From Bacillota bacterium (GTDB lineage: Bacteria; Bacillota; Clostridia; Acetivibrionales; DSM-1351): a stretch of 64,000 nt of DNA. Below the pieces are notes generated by a model. The model was not told where the DNA came from and did not search any database. It saw only the letters and a list, made by a program, of their open reading frames with translations. A program made the position numbers and the translations under genes. The stretch lies in assembly GCA_023391425.1 (NCBI GenBank), contig JAEWAX010000004.1:1-64000 (forward strand), in the 5' to 3' direction. Shown piece by piece: positions 53,611 through 62,488 of this stretch (positions are counted from its first letter, which is position 1; each line of letters begins with the position of its first letter).

Positions 53611-54028
53611 AAGTTCCATGAGAAATATACACAGTAAAGCTATAAAAGCCAATCAATAAACGGGGAGCTTGCACAGTCTACTATCTCGAAGAAAATCGGT
53701 AAACTCGGCAATGCACTGCTGCAAAGAACCAGATGCTAAGATGCAGAGCCACCTTGGTGCCTGTCACCTCCTCTTGTCCTCCTTTTCGCCAATTAACGAA
53801 AATCAAGAAGGAAGTAACTCTTATTTTGACATTATGAATTCAAGGCAGAATAAGCTAGTAATGTCAATCCTCATAAAAACAATAATTGCGCAGTAATTTT
53901 GTTCATGATATAATATTGAATTGCATATGTCATGTTATCTAGTGCATTCTCGAATGAATATTTACAATCCAATAAACAAAACTATTAGTATTGATAACAG
54001 AGTAATTTGAAGTTGGCGGGAGGATTTT
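53611..54028. other. Gene-poor stretch with possible mobile-element remnant
   Basis: No convincing gene is seen. A 75-codon frame at 53669 has no ribosome site and an unlikely composition. GGTGCCTGTCACC (53756-53768) is a palindromic motif of the kind found as REP elements beside Y1-type transposases, and GC content is higher than in the flanks up to about 53800. A decayed insertion is possible. The final 100 bases are AT-rich and should hold the prfA promoter. Confidence 0.4.
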
Positions 54029-55108
54029 ATGTTTGATAAACTGCAGGCAGCAGAGGATAGATACGAAGAAATAAACCATAAGCTTAGCGATCCCGATATA
54101 ATTAATAATCAGGATGAATATAAAAGATTTATGAAGGAGTTTTCTGACTTAGAGGAAATTGTACAAAAGTTTAGAGAGTACAAAAAAGTCACAAGTGAGG
54201 TTGACGAAGCTAGAGAGCTATTAAACGAGACTCTTGAAAAGGAATTTCGTGAGATGGTACAATCGGAGTTCGAGGAAGCTCAAGAAAAACTTGAGATAAT
54301 AAAAAAACAATTAAGAATAATGCTTGTTCCAAAAGATCCTAATGACGACAAAAACGTTATTGTAGAAATACGTGGGGGCGCTGGTGGTGAAGAAGCTGCT
54401 TTGTTTGCCGGTGTACTTTTTAGGGCGTTAACAAGATATGCCGAGAGAAGGCGTTGGAAAACTGAGATATTAGATGAGAATCCAACCGAACTGGGTGGAT
54501 TTAAGGAAGTAGTTTTCTCCATTGAAGGTAAGGGTGCATACAGCAGATTAAAGTTTGAAAGCGGCGTGCATAGAGTTCAAAGAGTTCCATCTACAGAATC
54601 AAGTGGAAGAATTCACACTTCAACAATCACAGTAGCAGTTCTTCCTGAGGTTGAAGATGTTGACGTTGAAGTAAATGCTAATGATTTGAGAATAGACACA
54701 TATAGAGCTAGTGGCGCAGGTGGACAGCACATAAATAAGACTGACTCAGCCATCAGAATAACGCATATTCCAACAGGTCTAGTTGTAACCTGTCAGGACC
54801 AACGTTCGCAACACAAAAATAAAGATAGAGCTATGATGATACTCAAATCAAAGCTATATGATTTAGCTCAACAACAACAAAATTCTGAGCTTGCACAGGA
54901 TAGAAAAAGTCAGGTGGGTACTGGAGATAGAAGTGAAAGAATTAGAACCTACAATTATCCTCAGGGTAGGGTAACTGACCACAGAATTAACTTAACACTT
55001 TATAAGCTTGAACAAGTACTTGATGGTGATCTTGATGAATTAATTGACGCATTAATTACTACCGATCAGTCTGAAAAATTAGGTAGCGGTAGTGATGATG
55101 AAGATTAA
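54029..55108 (+). CDS. prfA: Peptide chain release factor 1
   Basis: The 359-residue factor has the catalytic GGQ (about residues 231-233, [19 protein letters not shown]) and the RF1-type tripeptide in RVPSTE that reads UAA and [14 protein letters not shown] and the conserved end ([12 protein letters not shown]) are also present. It releases finished proteins from the ribosome. It opens the conserved block leading to sua5, ywlE, rpiB and upp; the prmC gene usually next to it is absent. Confidence 0.97.
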   Translation: MFDKLQAAEDRYEEINHKLSDPDIINNQDEYKRFMKEFSDLEEIVQKFREYKKVTSEVDEARELLNETLEKEFREMVQSEFEEAQEKLEIIKKQLRIMLVPKDPNDDKNVIVEIRGGAGGEEAALFAGVLFRALTRYAERRRWKTEILDENPTELGGFKEVVFSIEGKGAYSRLKFESGVHRVQRVPSTESSGRIHTSTITVAVLPEVEDVDVEVNANDLRIDTYRASGAGGQHINKTDSAIRITHIPTGLVVTCQDQRSQHKNKDRAMMILKSKLYDLAQQQQNSELAQDRKSQVGTGDRSERIRTYNYPQGRVTDHRINLTLYKLEQVLDGDLDELIDALITTDQSEKLGSGSDDED

Positions 55109-55276
55109 AACAGGGTATTAAACAAATAATTGATTTCATATATTGTATTTCACCTGATTTGTAATACCTTAACTATTTGTACATTTATATTAATAAGTTT
55201 GGACAAATCAATAATATTCCACGGCAATTCAGAATAGTATGTTTATAGAACCTATTATATAAAGAAGGAATTTGCT

Positions 55277-56020
55277 GTGGAACACATACTGAAAATAGCA
55301 TTAGTGGGCTTGATATCAGGCATTACCGGAACAGGTATTGGTGGATTGATAGCCTTTTTTGTAGGTAAAAATGTAGGCAATAGACTGTTAAGTACTATAT
55401 TAGAATTTTCGGCAGGATTAATGACATCTGTTGTATGCTTTGAATTGATACCAGAGGCAATAGAAATTGCAGGCTTAAACTTAACGATGATAGGTGTACT
55501 TTTAGGAATATTGATAATTATTGCTATCGATGACTTCGTCAAGAAGTTAAGTGTCATAAAAAATACTCGAGGGAATTCAAATTTGCTTCGGGCAGGAATA
55601 TTGGTTTCCATTGGACTGGCGCTTCACAATTTACCCGAGGGCTTTGCCGTAGGGTCAGGCTTTGAGGCATCTATGACACTTGGAATAACCTTAACTGTAA
55701 TAATAGCAATACATGATATTCCAGAGGGAATTGCAATGGCGCTGCCAATGAAATTGGGCGGATTTTCTGCCATAAAATCGTTCCTACTCACTGTTTTATC
55801 TGGTGTGCCGATGGGATTGGGAGCCTTTATTGGCGCGGCTTTAGGCCATGTCTCACAGCAGTTCATAGCACTTTGCCTGGGTTTTGCTGGTGGAGCTATG
55901 CTTTATGTGGTATTTGGCGAATTAATTCCTGAATCTAAAAGAATTTATTTGGGAAGAATGTCGTCTGTAGGCAATATATTGGGAATTGTGTGTGGTATAA
56001 TAGTAACAATGTTAAATTGA
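55277..56020 (+). CDS. ZIP family metal transporter
   Basis: The 247-residue membrane protein has eight predicted helices and the two metal-site helices HNLPEGFAVGSGF and HDIPEGIAMALP. ZIP proteins import Zn, Fe or Mn. GTG is the start, with AGAAGGA before it. In Bacillus the corresponding position in this gene block is held by another manganese-type transporter (mntP), so the swap is of interest. Confidence 0.92.
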   Translation: MEHILKIALVGLISGITGTGIGGLIAFFVGKNVGNRLLSTILEFSAGLMTSVVCFELIPEAIEIAGLNLTMIGVLLGILIIIAIDDFVKKLSVIKNTRGNSNLLRAGILVSIGLALHNLPEGFAVGSGFEASMTLGITLTVIIAIHDIPEGIAMALPMKLGGFSAIKSFLLTVLSGVPMGLGAFIGAALGHVSQQFIALCLGFAGGAMLYVVFGELIPESKRIYLGRMSSVGNILGIVCGIIVTMLN

Positions 56021-56101
56021 ACGTAACCCATAAAGAGAAATTGGCTTTAGTCAATGGGGCGATCATTTATACATTTGATACATGTTGGAGGTTAGATTAA
56101 T

Positions 56102-57160
56102 ATGATAACACAAGTAATCAAAATTGAACCGGAAAATATTGACAAGAATAAATTAGGCGTTGCAGCACAAGCTTTAAGGAAAGGCAAAATAGTTGCTTTT
56201 CCTACAGAGACGGTATATGGTTTGGGTGCAAATGCTTTAAACACAACTGCCGTAGAACAAATATTTATAGCAAAGGGACGCCCTTCTGACAATCCACTCA
56301 TAGTACATATATCTGACAAAGAAAAGGTTTATGAGCTTACAGAGAATATACCTGAAAAGGCAGCTGTCTTGATGGACAAGCTGTGGCCAGGCCCGTTGAC
56401 TTTAGTGTTTAACAAAAGCCCAATTATCCCTCGTGTAATAACAGCAGGACTCAATACAGTAGCTATACGCATGCCAGAACATCCTGTTGCACGAGAACTA
56501 ATAAGACTTGCAGCAGTTCCTGTAGCTGCACCAAGTGCTAATGTTTCAGGAAAGCCAAGTACTACAACAGCACAGCATGTTTTGCATGATTTAGATGGCA
56601 AAATTGAAATAGTTGTTGATGCCGGGAGCTCACGTGTTGGCCTTGAGTCGACTGTACTTGATGTCACAGTTGATCCTCCAATGCTTTTAAGACCAGGTGG
56701 AATTACTCCCAAACAAATTGAAGAAATTATAGGTCATATTGACATTGATAAAACAATATTGAGTAAAGTAAGTCAAGACAATGTACCTAAATCACCTGGA
56801 ATGAAATATAAACACTATGCCCCAAAGGCTCATGTGATAATTGTTAAAGGTGAAAATATTAATAATCAAGCTATGAAAATATGTGATTTGGCAACCATTA
56901 ACAAGAGCAAAGGAAAAAAGGTGGGTATATGTGCTACCGACCAAACAATTAATAATTATAACGGGTTTGAGGCTATTTCTATGGGCGATAGAAATAAACC
57001 TGAGACCATTGCTGCAAGTCTGTTTTCGCTACTGAGGAAATTTGATGATATAGGGGTAGAAGTTATTTTGGCAGAGTCAGTGGATGAAAAGGGCGTTGGA
57101 TTGGCAATAATGAATAGAATGGTAAAAGCAGCCGGATATTATATTATTCAAGCAGATTAA
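56102..57160 (+). CDS. L-threonylcarbamoyladenylate synthase (Sua5 type)
   Basis: The 352-residue enzyme has the TsaC/YrdC domain (PTETVYGLGANAL, KGRPSDNPLIVHI, APSANVSGKPSTTTAQHV) and the extra C-terminal Sua5 domain from about residue 225, linked by KSPGMKYKHYAPKA. It makes the activated threonylcarbamoyl for the t6A base at tRNA position 37. Its place after prfA is the usual one in Firmicutes. Confidence 0.96.
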   Translation: MITQVIKIEPENIDKNKLGVAAQALRKGKIVAFPTETVYGLGANALNTTAVEQIFIAKGRPSDNPLIVHISDKEKVYELTENIPEKAAVLMDKLWPGPLTLVFNKSPIIPRVITAGLNTVAIRMPEHPVARELIRLAAVPVAAPSANVSGKPSTTTAQHVLHDLDGKIEIVVDAGSSRVGLESTVLDVTVDPPMLLRPGGITPKQIEEIIGHIDIDKTILSKVSQDNVPKSPGMKYKHYAPKAHVIIVKGENINNQAMKICDLATINKSKGKKVGICATDQTINNYNGFEAISMGDRNKPETIAASLFSLLRKFDDIGVEVILAESVDEKGVGLAIMNRMVKAAGYYIIQAD

Positions 57161-57241
57161 AGCTATAGGAAACAGTATTATTTGGATTAAAATAGCAGGA
57201 TATAATATTTATATTGATTAGGCAGGTGAAGGTTGAAACAA

Positions 57242-57739
57242 ATGAAAAATGATATAAACATAAAAGCTACAAAGGTAGTATTTGTTTGTACAGGTAACAC
57301 CTGTAGAAGCTGTATGGCAGAGGGTATATTTAGAGCAATATCTAATCAAAAGACTTATGAATCAAGCTTTGTGACTATGTCGAGAGGTATACACGCATTT
57401 GATGGAGATTATGCTTCAGAACACTCTATAAAAGCGTTAAAAGCTCTATGGAATATTGATATATCTCTTCATAGGGCCAAAATGTTGGAATATGAAGATG
57501 TGTTACAAGCCGATCTTTTACTGACAATGACAAGACAGCACAGAGACCTATTACGTTGTAAATACCCAGACAAAGCTTCTCATATCTTCACGTTAAAGGA
57601 ATATGCTTACCCAGAACTTAGTGTAGATAGTAGCTTGCTGGATATAAGTGACCCTTTTGGTATGCCATATCAAAAATATGAAAGTTGCGCAAAAGAAATA
57701 TATGAGTGCATAAACAGTGTTTTTGGTAAATTAAAATGA
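57242..57739 (+). CDS. ywlE: Low-molecular-weight protein arginine phosphatase (YwlE-like)
   Basis: The 165-residue phosphatase has the P-loop CTGNTCRS and the general-acid region ISDPFG. Thr in CTGNTCR (in place of the Ile/Leu usual in tyrosine phosphatases) is the residue known to select phospho-arginine in YwlE. A cysteine replaces the proline of the common RSPMAE. ATG at 57242 fits the AGGTGAAGG site better than TTG at 57233. It would reverse McsB-type arginine marks in protein quality control. Confidence 0.9.
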   Translation: MKNDINIKATKVVFVCTGNTCRSCMAEGIFRAISNQKTYESSFVTMSRGIHAFDGDYASEHSIKALKALWNIDISLHRAKMLEYEDVLQADLLLTMTRQHRDLLRCKYPDKASHIFTLKEYAYPELSVDSSLLDISDPFGMPYQKYESCAKEIYECINSVFGKLK

Positions 57740-57861
57740 GTAGGCTTATTTTTTTTGACATGTGATAATATATACTATAAAATAATTAGAGAATAACTAA
57801 GCAATAAAACTTATTTATTTATGAAATTAGACAATTTAAATCTTTGATTTTTGGAGGAATT

Positions 57862-58311
57862 ATGATTGCAATAGGAAGCGACCATGCAGGATATTTATTA
57901 AAAGCAGATATAATCAAGTTCCTAGAAAATAAGGGGCTAGAAGTTAAGGATTTTGGTACAAACTGTCCTGATTCAGTTGATTATCCCGACTTCGGACAAG
58001 CTGTAGCAGAAGCGGTTAGCAATAAAGAATGTGAAAAGGGCATTGTAATATGTGGTACAGGTATTGGTATATCAATTGCTGCTAATAAAGTACCAGGTAT
58101 TAGGGCTGCTCTTTGTACAGATAGCTATATGGCAAAGATGAGTAGAATGCATAATGATGCAAATATCTTGGCTATTGGTGAGAGAGTAATTGGTCCTGGT
58201 GAGGCCTTTGATATAATTGAGGCATGGCTGGATACTGAATTTTTGGGCGGAAGGCACCAAAACAGAGTAAGTAAAATTTCAAATATTGAAAAAAAATATT
58301 TTACAAAGTGA
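57862..58311 (+). CDS. rpiB: Ribose 5-phosphate isomerase B
   Basis: The 149-residue protein starts MIAIGSDHAGYLLK and has the active-site cysteine region GIVICGTGIGISIAANK and the HNDANILAIGERV segment. It interconverts ribose- and ribulose-5-phosphate. ATG at 57862 lies just after GGAGG; the earlier in-frame TTG has no ribosome site. Related LacAB/apiose-type isomerases share the fold, but the context supports RpiB. Confidence 0.96.
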   Translation: MIAIGSDHAGYLLKADIIKFLENKGLEVKDFGTNCPDSVDYPDFGQAVAEAVSNKECEKGIVICGTGIGISIAANKVPGIRAALCTDSYMAKMSRMHNDANILAIGERVIGPGEAFDIIEAWLDTEFLGGRHQNRVSKISNIEKKYFTK

Positions 58312-58321
58312 GGAATAAAAA

Positions 58322-58951
58322 ATGGAAAACGTATTTGTTTTTGATCACCCGTTGATTCAACACAAGATATCATTATTAAGAGACAAAAATACTAATACTA
58401 AGGAATTTAGAGAACTAGTTTCTGAAATAGCAATGCTTATGGGCTATGAGGTTACTAGAAATATGCCACTAAAAGAGGTTGAAATTGAGACTCCGGTTGG
58501 TATAGCTAAGACAAAGATAATATCAGGTAAAAAGTTAGGTATAGTTCCAATTTTAAGAGCTGGATTAGGAATGGTTGATGGTATGCTAAGTCTTCTTCCT
58601 ATGGCTAAAGTTGGACATATTGGCTTGTATAGAGATCCAGAGACATTAGAGCCTGTAGAATACTACTGCAAGCTTCCTGTCGATGTTGAGGAGAGAGAAA
58701 TAGTTGTTCTTGATCCTATGCTCGCAACAGGCGGATCATCTTCTGCTGCAATTCAGTTTATCAAAAACAGAGGGGTAACAAATATAAAGTTAATGTGCCT
58801 AATTGCAGCAAAATCAGGTCTAGAAAGAGTAACCAAAGATCATCCAGACGTTGAGATATATTGTGCAGCTGTGGATGAGACTTTAAATGACCATGCGTAT
58901 ATAGTACCTGGTCTGGGTGATGCTGGAGACAGACTGTTCGGAACTAAATAA
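58322..58951 (+). CDS. upp: Uracil phosphoribosyltransferase
   Basis: The 209-residue enzyme has the PRPP loop [13 protein letters not shown] and the C-terminal uracil-binding [20 protein letters not shown]. It salvages uracil to UMP. The start is 10 bases after rpiB, within the same operon. Confidence 0.97.
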   Translation: MENVFVFDHPLIQHKISLLRDKNTNTKEFRELVSEIAMLMGYEVTRNMPLKEVEIETPVGIAKTKIISGKKLGIVPILRAGLGMVDGMLSLLPMAKVGHIGLYRDPETLEPVEYYCKLPVDVEEREIVVLDPMLATGGSSSAAIQFIKNRGVTNIKLMCLIAAKSGLERVTKDHPDVEIYCAAVDETLNDHAYIVPGLGDAGDRLFGTK

Positions 58952-59114
58952 AGAAGACTTAGCTCAGATGAAGTTTTCTGAGCTCTAGTCGCACTTATTT
59001 CGAACTTGACGATACTTAGCGAACGCTCAAAGAGCAGGGAGGTTAGTATCGTCGTGAAGATAAATAGCAAGAAAATGCTGTAGTTAGTGGGAGACAAGCA
59101 TTAGGGGGGACTTT
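58952..59114 (+). other. Structured intercistronic region before the dCMP deaminase gene
   Basis: Two stems can form. AGCTCAGA (58961-58968) pairs with TCTGAGCT (58977-58984). GACGATACT (59008-59016) pairs with AGTATCGTC (59045-59053), enclosing GCTC-AAA-GAGC. Neither has a T run, so they may be processing or regulatory structures. No riboswitch class is recognised. Confidence 0.45.
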
Positions 59115-59552
59115 ATGAGACCATCTTGGGATGAGTACTTTATGCAAATTGTTGAGTTGATAAAGACTAGATCTACTTGTCTTAGGAGACAAGTAGGAGC
59201 TGTTATAGTTAAGGATAAAAGAATCCTTGCTACAGGGTATAATGGTGCTCCTGTAGGCTGCAAACACTGCTCAGAGGTTGGTTGCTTAAGAGAAAAGCTA
59301 AATGTTCCGTCAGGACAACGGCACGAACTTTGCAGAGCAATCCATGCTGAGCAAAACGCAATTGTTCAGGCAGCATATAGTGGGACAAGCGTAAATGGTG
59401 CTACTCTTTATGTAACCAATCAACCTTGCGTACTTTGTGCGAAATTGGCTATCAATGCAGGTATAACTAGGATTGTGTTTAATGGAGAATACCCTGATGA
59501 GTTGGCAATGACGCTAATTGCAGAAGCTGGTATAGAAGTTGTAAAATTTTAA
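59115..59552 (+). CDS. dCMP deaminase-type cytidylate deaminase (ComEB-like)
   Basis: The 145-residue enzyme has the zinc motifs [11 protein letters not shown] and [15 protein letters not shown]. The start [21 protein letters not shown] is typical of ComEB/dCMP deaminases. It converts dCMP to dUMP for thymidylate synthesis. It lies in the same run as upp, fitting pyrimidine metabolism. GGGGGG precedes the ATG. Confidence 0.94.
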   Translation: MRPSWDEYFMQIVELIKTRSTCLRRQVGAVIVKDKRILATGYNGAPVGCKHCSEVGCLREKLNVPSGQRHELCRAIHAEQNAIVQAAYSGTSVNGATLYVTNQPCVLCAKLAINAGITRIVFNGEYPDELAMTLIAEAGIEVVKF

Positions 59553-59616
59553 ACTTATTATGTGAGTGTTGTTACAGGTTATCAAGACGACCTTAGTTAG
59601 AAGCTGAACATTATGA

Positions 59617-59690
59617 GCGGCGCTAGTCATCGGATAAGCAGATTTCCTAGATTCAAGTGGGGACATAGAGTAGCTTTAGTGTGAATCTAG
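59617..59690 (+). repeat. Dispersed hairpin repeat, second full copy
   Basis: GCGGCGCTAGTCATCGGATAAGCAGATTTCCTAGATTC parallels GCGGCGGTAGGCATCGG and AAGCAGAGTTCTTAGATT of the 26.9 kb copy, in the same order. CTAGATTCA then pairs with TGAATCTAG across a GGGG-containing loop. The unit lies between the deaminase gene and a terminator. Confidence 0.6.
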
Positions 59691-59714
59691 TCGATAAAAA
59701 TTAAAATGCAAATC

Positions 59715-59743
59715 AGAGGGAGATGAATACCTCCCTCTATTTT
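59715..59743 (+). terminator. Terminator before wecA-wecB
   Basis: AGAGGGAG and CTCCCTCT form a perfect 8-bp stem with a loop of eight bases, followed by ATTTTG. It ends the rpiB-upp-deaminase run. Confidence 0.75.
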
Positions 59744-59837
59744 GATGTTTGGGAAGAACTAGATAATATAACGAATTTTTCTGTTAGTTCTTCATTTGAT
59801 AACTTGTAAGACTTTTCACGAGCGAGAAGGTGTTAAA

Positions 59838-62126
59838 ATGGCTAGTGTATATGAATATTTTATATCTTTCACCCTTGCATTCATTGTTGCATTTTCTACA
59901 ACGCCTGTTGCTAAAAGCCTTGCTTTTAGAATTGGGGCTGTAGATATTCCTAAGGATAACCGTAGAATGCACAAACAGCCTATTGCAAGATTAGGTGGCT
60001 TTGCAATAATCACTGGGTTTTTTATATCTATACTTTTTAGTGTGGTTAGTTCAAAACTATTAAATACTAGTACTGCAATTGTTTTTGACAAGCAGTTTAT
60101 CGGATTAATCATAGGTGGTGGAATTATTGCATTACTGGGTGTTATTGATGATATAAAATCACTTAGTGCAAAGCTAAAATTTCCAATCCAAATTGTAGCT
60201 GCACTTATTGTTGCAATGACTGGCACAAGAATTGATTTTGTTACAAATCCTTTTTCTGAGATTGGAATTTCTACATTTGGACCTTGGATTTCATATCCAT
60301 TAACAATATTTTGGATAGTGGGTATTACAAATGCTATAAATTTTATTGATGGACTAGATGGCCTTGCTGCTGGTGTTTCATCGATAGCGTCTTTGTCACT
60401 TTTCTTTGTTTCGGTCATGAGACCTGATCCTGACATAGGTACTGCCGTGTTGGCGGCTATACTAGCAGGCTCCGCGATGGGATTTTTGCCATATAATTTC
60501 AATCCGGCAAAAATATTCATGGGTGATACTGGCTCAACATTTTTAGGGTTTATGCTTGGAACAATATCAATACAGGGAACTTACAAGTCATATACTGCAA
60601 TAGCGATAGCAGTACCCCTACTTGTCCTTGCATTACCATTGTTTGATACAATCTTTGCGATATTGCGCAGAATTGCCAGCGGAAAATCTCCTATGACTGC
60701 CGATAGAGGACATTTACACCATAGACTAATTGATATGGGGCTTACTCAGAGACAATCAGTATCAGTAATATATATAGCCAGTGCGGCATTAGGGCTTTGT
60801 GCGGTAGTACTCGACTATAAAGGACCTGTTAGTGCTATAATACTAGTTATTGCAGTTGCTATATTTGTAATAGGGGGTTCCATGTATATGAGCGAGATGA
60901 ATAACGCTAATAAAAACAGAGAGAATCATAGCTTGCAAAACCCATATAGAATGGCTTTAATTGGAGGTAGGAAATTGGATAAATTAAAGGTAATGACAAT
61001 ATTCGGAACTAGGCCAGATGCTGTAAAAATGGCTCCACTTGTAAAGGAATTGGAAAAGTGTGAAAAGATTGAGTCTGTTGTATGTGTAACAGCTCAGCAT
61101 AGAGAAATGTTGGACCAGGTTTTAAAGATATTTGAGATTACACCAAAACATGACTTAAATATAATGCAAAGCAGACAGACTCTTACTGGAATTACTACAA
61201 GAGCACTAGAAGGATTGGAAACTGTATTAGATGAAGAAAAACCAAATATAGTTCTAGTTCATGGGGATACTACAACTTGCTTTGTCGGAAGTCTTGCAGC
61301 TTTTTACAAACAAATTGCAGTTGGACATGTAGAGGCAGGATTAAGAACTTTTGACAAATACTCGCCATATCCAGAGGAAATGAATAGAAAACTTACAGGT
61401 TCAATGGCAGATATTCATTTGGCTCCTACTGAAACAAATAAAGCAAATCTTCTTCATGAAGGTATCAATGAGGATACTATATATGTTACAGGTAATACTG
61501 TTAATGATGCCTTAAAGACAACTGTAAAGGAAGATTATACTTTTGAATGTAAGGCACTTAGGGATATTGATTTCAGTAATAAGAGAGTTATCGCAGTTAC
61601 AGCTCATAGAAGGGAAAATCTAGGAGAGCCGCTTCGTAATATTTGCCGTGCTTTAGCCACAATAGTTAATAAATATGAGGATGTTGAGATAGTGTACACA
61701 GTACATCTAAATCCAGTAGTTCAGGAAACGGCACGTGAGATTTTAGGGGATAGAGCAAGAGTTCACTTGATACCCCCACTAGATGTACAGGATATGCACA
61801 ATTTAATGGCTAGATCATACATGATTATGACTGACTCGGGTGGGATTCAGGAAGAAGCTCCTACACTCGGAAAGCCAGTACTTGTACTTAGAAAAGAAAC
61901 AGAAAGACCAGAGGCAGTTAAGGCAGGAACAGTAAGGCTTGCAGGTACTATAGAACAAGAAATAGTTGAGCATGCCATAAAGCTATTAGAAGACAAAGAT
62001 GATTATGAAACAATGGCAAAGTCAGTAAATCCGTACGGAGATGGACATGCTTCAGAAAGAATAGTTCAGACGCTTTTATTCCACTTTGGACTTACAGATG
62101 AAAAGCCAGATGAGTTTAAGGTATAA
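59838..62126 (+). CDS. WecA-WecB fusion: polyprenyl-P GlcNAc-1-P transferase plus UDP-GlcNAc 2-epimerase
   Basis: One uninterrupted 762-residue frame joins two enzymes that are normally separate. Residues 1-350 form an MraY/WecA/TagO membrane enzyme with about ten helices (NFIDGLDGLAAGVSS, FMGDTGSTFLGF, DRGHLHHRLIDMG), which puts sugar-1-phosphate on undecaprenyl phosphate. From about 378 comes a complete non-hydrolysing UDP-GlcNAc 2-epimerase (MTIFGTRPDAVKMAPL, HVEAGLRTFD, DSGGIQEEAP). ATG at 59838 is chosen for the GAAGG site. Both enzymes serve wall polymer or glycan linkage-unit synthesis. A GGAGG and TTG inside (60975) may also give free epimerase. Confidence 0.9.
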   Translation: MASVYEYFISFTLAFIVAFSTTPVAKSLAFRIGAVDIPKDNRRMHKQPIARLGGFAIITGFFISILFSVVSSKLLNTSTAIVFDKQFIGLIIGGGIIALLGVIDDIKSLSAKLKFPIQIVAALIVAMTGTRIDFVTNPFSEIGISTFGPWISYPLTIFWIVGITNAINFIDGLDGLAAGVSSIASLSLFFVSVMRPDPDIGTAVLAAILAGSAMGFLPYNFNPAKIFMGDTGSTFLGFMLGTISIQGTYKSYTAIAIAVPLLVLALPLFDTIFAILRRIASGKSPMTADRGHLHHRLIDMGLTQRQSVSVIYIASAALGLCAVVLDYKGPVSAIILVIAVAIFVIGGSMYMSEMNNANKNRENHSLQNPYRMALIGGRKLDKLKVMTIFGTRPDAVKMAPLVKELEKCEKIESVVCVTAQHREMLDQVLKIFEITPKHDLNIMQSRQTLTGITTRALEGLETVLDEEKPNIVLVHGDTTTCFVGSLAAFYKQIAVGHVEAGLRTFDKYSPYPEEMNRKLTGSMADIHLAPTETNKANLLHEGINEDTIYVTGNTVNDALKTTVKEDYTFECKALRDIDFSNKRVIAVTAHRRENLGEPLRNICRALATIVNKYEDVEIVYTVHLNPVVQETAREILGDRARVHLIPPLDVQDMHNLMARSYMIMTDSGGIQEEAPTLGKPVLVLRKETERPEAVKAGTVRLAGTIEQEIVEHAIKLLEDKDDYETMAKSVNPYGDGHASERIVQTLLFHFGLTDEKPDEFKV
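60975..62126 (+). CDS. wecB: Possible internal start giving stand-alone UDP-GlcNAc 2-epimerase
   Basis: GGAGG at 60963-60967 lies seven bases before an in-frame TTG at 60975, and the protein that would start there (MDKLKVMTIFGTRP) matches the usual N terminus of WecB/MnaA exactly. This suggests that the two genes were adjacent and that the upstream stop was lost, or that both a fusion and a free epimerase are made. The 383-residue product has full family length. It converts UDP-GlcNAc to UDP-ManNAc. Confidence 0.6.
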   Translation: MDKLKVMTIFGTRPDAVKMAPLVKELEKCEKIESVVCVTAQHREMLDQVLKIFEITPKHDLNIMQSRQTLTGITTRALEGLETVLDEEKPNIVLVHGDTTTCFVGSLAAFYKQIAVGHVEAGLRTFDKYSPYPEEMNRKLTGSMADIHLAPTETNKANLLHEGINEDTIYVTGNTVNDALKTTVKEDYTFECKALRDIDFSNKRVIAVTAHRRENLGEPLRNICRALATIVNKYEDVEIVYTVHLNPVVQETAREILGDRARVHLIPPLDVQDMHNLMARSYMIMTDSGGIQEEAPTLGKPVLVLRKETERPEAVKAGTVRLAGTIEQEIVEHAIKLLEDKDDYETMAKSVNPYGDGHASERIVQTLLFHFGLTDEKPDEFKV

Positions 62127-62234
62127 TTTTAGAAGTCAGAATTCAGTAGTTAGAAGTTTGGGCTTTGCCCACGTGAAATTAAAAGTCAAAAGATAGTTAA
62201 AAGTGTAGAAATAAATAGTGAAGAGTTAAGGATG

Positions 62235-62263
62235 GCCGGCTTATAGCCGGCCTGATTTTATTT
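62235..62263 (+). terminator. Terminator of wecA-wecB
   Basis: GGCCGGCT and AGCCGGCC pair perfectly with a three-base loop, followed by TGATTTTATTT. Nothing else is seen in the 360-base gap to the next gene. Confidence 0.82.
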
Positions 62264-62488
62264 AGCGCACTTAAAGCTGTTATACATTCAATAGCTCGAT
62301 CTGAGCTGAGGCTATAATCATTATTCGACAAATCAATAAATTTTATAATGAATTTTAGTGGATATAAAGGAATAAAAGGAGTATGTGTAGAATCAAGTAG
62401 AAATATGTCCTAATAGCAATGACATAAGGTATATTTTCAGACATCATGAAGACCAACAATTCTGAATGTTAATTAAGGGGGAGTATGT

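Noticed and set aside
53669..53896. 75-codon frame as a gene
   Set aside because: The start has no ribosome site, the composition is unlike real proteins here, and it spans the REP-like palindrome.
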